From contig CADCVI010000013.1 of the NCBI GenBank assembly GCA_902806105.1, forward strand, positions 1 through 17,727: 17,727 nt of DNA, in the 5' to 3' direction. This DNA comes from an uncultured Rubrobacteraceae bacterium (lineage in GTDB: Bacteria; Actinomycetota; Rubrobacteria; Rubrobacterales; Rubrobacteraceae). The translations under genes were made by a program, and so were the position numbers. The notes beneath the pieces were generated by a model. The model was not told where the DNA came from. It ran no database searches and was given only the letters and a program-made list of their open reading frames with translations. Positions 17,439-17,727 of this stretch are shown piece by piece. Positions within the stretch are counted from its first letter, which is position 1; the number at the start of each line of letters is the position of its first letter.

Positions 17439-17727
17439 CTAGCATGGCCCGGCCTCGTAGAGCACCGCCCCCCCGAGAGTACGCACCTCGGCCCGCAAGG
17501 CTCCACCCTCGACCCACAAGAGCCCGAACGTGTGCTCCGGCTGGCGCCGCCTGTCCGTCGGGCTGCCGGGGTTGAAGAGCATCAGCCCGTCCTCGTCCTC
17601 CAGCAGGGGGATGTGCGAGTGCCCGAAGACGACGATTCGGGCACTCGGGAAGCGGCGCCTCATGCGCGCCCTTCGCCCCTTCTTCGCGCCTGAGTCGTGG
17701 ATCATGGCCACGCGGACGCCGCCCATT
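17439..17727 (-). CDS. YfcE/MJ0936-like metallophosphodiesterase, partial (N-terminus beyond window)
   Basis: The C-terminal ~96 residues of a calcineurin-like phosphoesterase. Seen: VRVAMIHDSG, the strand-turn that carries a metal-binding His; IVVFGHSHIPLLEDEDG, the family's GH-T/S-H motif; and LMLFNPGSPTDRRRQ, the NPGS-xxxxR end block. A small C-terminal beta segment (FGLLWVEGGALRAEV) follows. These place it among small metal-dependent phosphodiesterases that cleave artificial diesters; the natural substrate is not known. Methionine at 17726 is inside the domain, not the start, because the N-terminal metal-binding Asp and Asn residues are missing. The next gene on this strand is the antiporter. 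Confidence 0.9.
   Translation of the reverse strand, partial: MGGVRVAMIHDSGAKKGRRARMRRRFPSARIVVFGHSHIPLLEDEDGLMLFNPGSPTDRRRQPEHTFGLLWVEGGALRAEVRTLGGAVLYEAGPC

Overview
The window is GC-rich throughout, with strong G/C preference at third codon positions, frequent GTG/TTG starts and tightly packed biosynthetic operons. Gene content and style suggest a high-GC Actinomycetota, possibly a Rubrobacter-like deep branch. That placement is inferred from general knowledge of such proteins, not from a search.

Layout. (1) 1-529, minus: the N-terminal part of a CapD/PseB-type nucleotide-sugar dehydratase/epimerase, cut by the window edge. (2) 600-2860, plus: a threonine unit made of a Thr-rich leader ORF, a terminator-like hairpin with a U-rich tail, thrC (threonine synthase) and thrB (homoserine kinase), the last two overlapping by 4 nt. 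(3) 3188-7722, plus: a branched-chain unit made of a candidate promoter, a leader ORF with an Ile/Leu cluster, a hairpin with a T-rich tail, then ilvB, a divergent ilvN, ilvC and ilvE, ending in a perfect 13-bp hairpin. (4) 7861-13078, plus: a second unit made of a candidate promoter, a 23-codon leader ORF very rich in Val/Ile/Leu, leuA, an unrecognised HExxH protein, leuB and cimA. (5) 13162-15032, plus: a DUF4015-type lipoprotein and a DNA-3-methyladenine glycosylase I. (6) 15435-17727, minus: a CPA2 cation/proton antiporter with RCK domains, and upstream of it the C-terminal part of a YfcE-like phosphodiesterase.

How the genes work together. IlvBN, IlvC and IlvE supply shared steps for valine, leucine and isoleucine. 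LeuA and LeuB start and continue leucine synthesis. CimA makes citramalate from pyruvate and acetyl-CoA, which gives a threonine-independent route to 2-oxobutyrate and isoleucine. ilvD, leuC, leuD and threonine dehydratase are not in the window and must be elsewhere if the pathways are complete.

The most interesting signal is a set of three short leader ORFs, none a standard annotated gene. One precedes thrC, one ilvB and one leuA, and each is enriched in codons for the product of the genes behind it and sits next to hairpins that can pair in alternative ways. The ilv and leu leaders also share an in-frame codon block (CGA-sTA-ACC-AGG). Together they suggest that transcription attenuation, or a related leader-translation mechanism, controls all three amino-acid units. 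The HExxH protein embedded in the leu operon is the best candidate for an undescribed protein.
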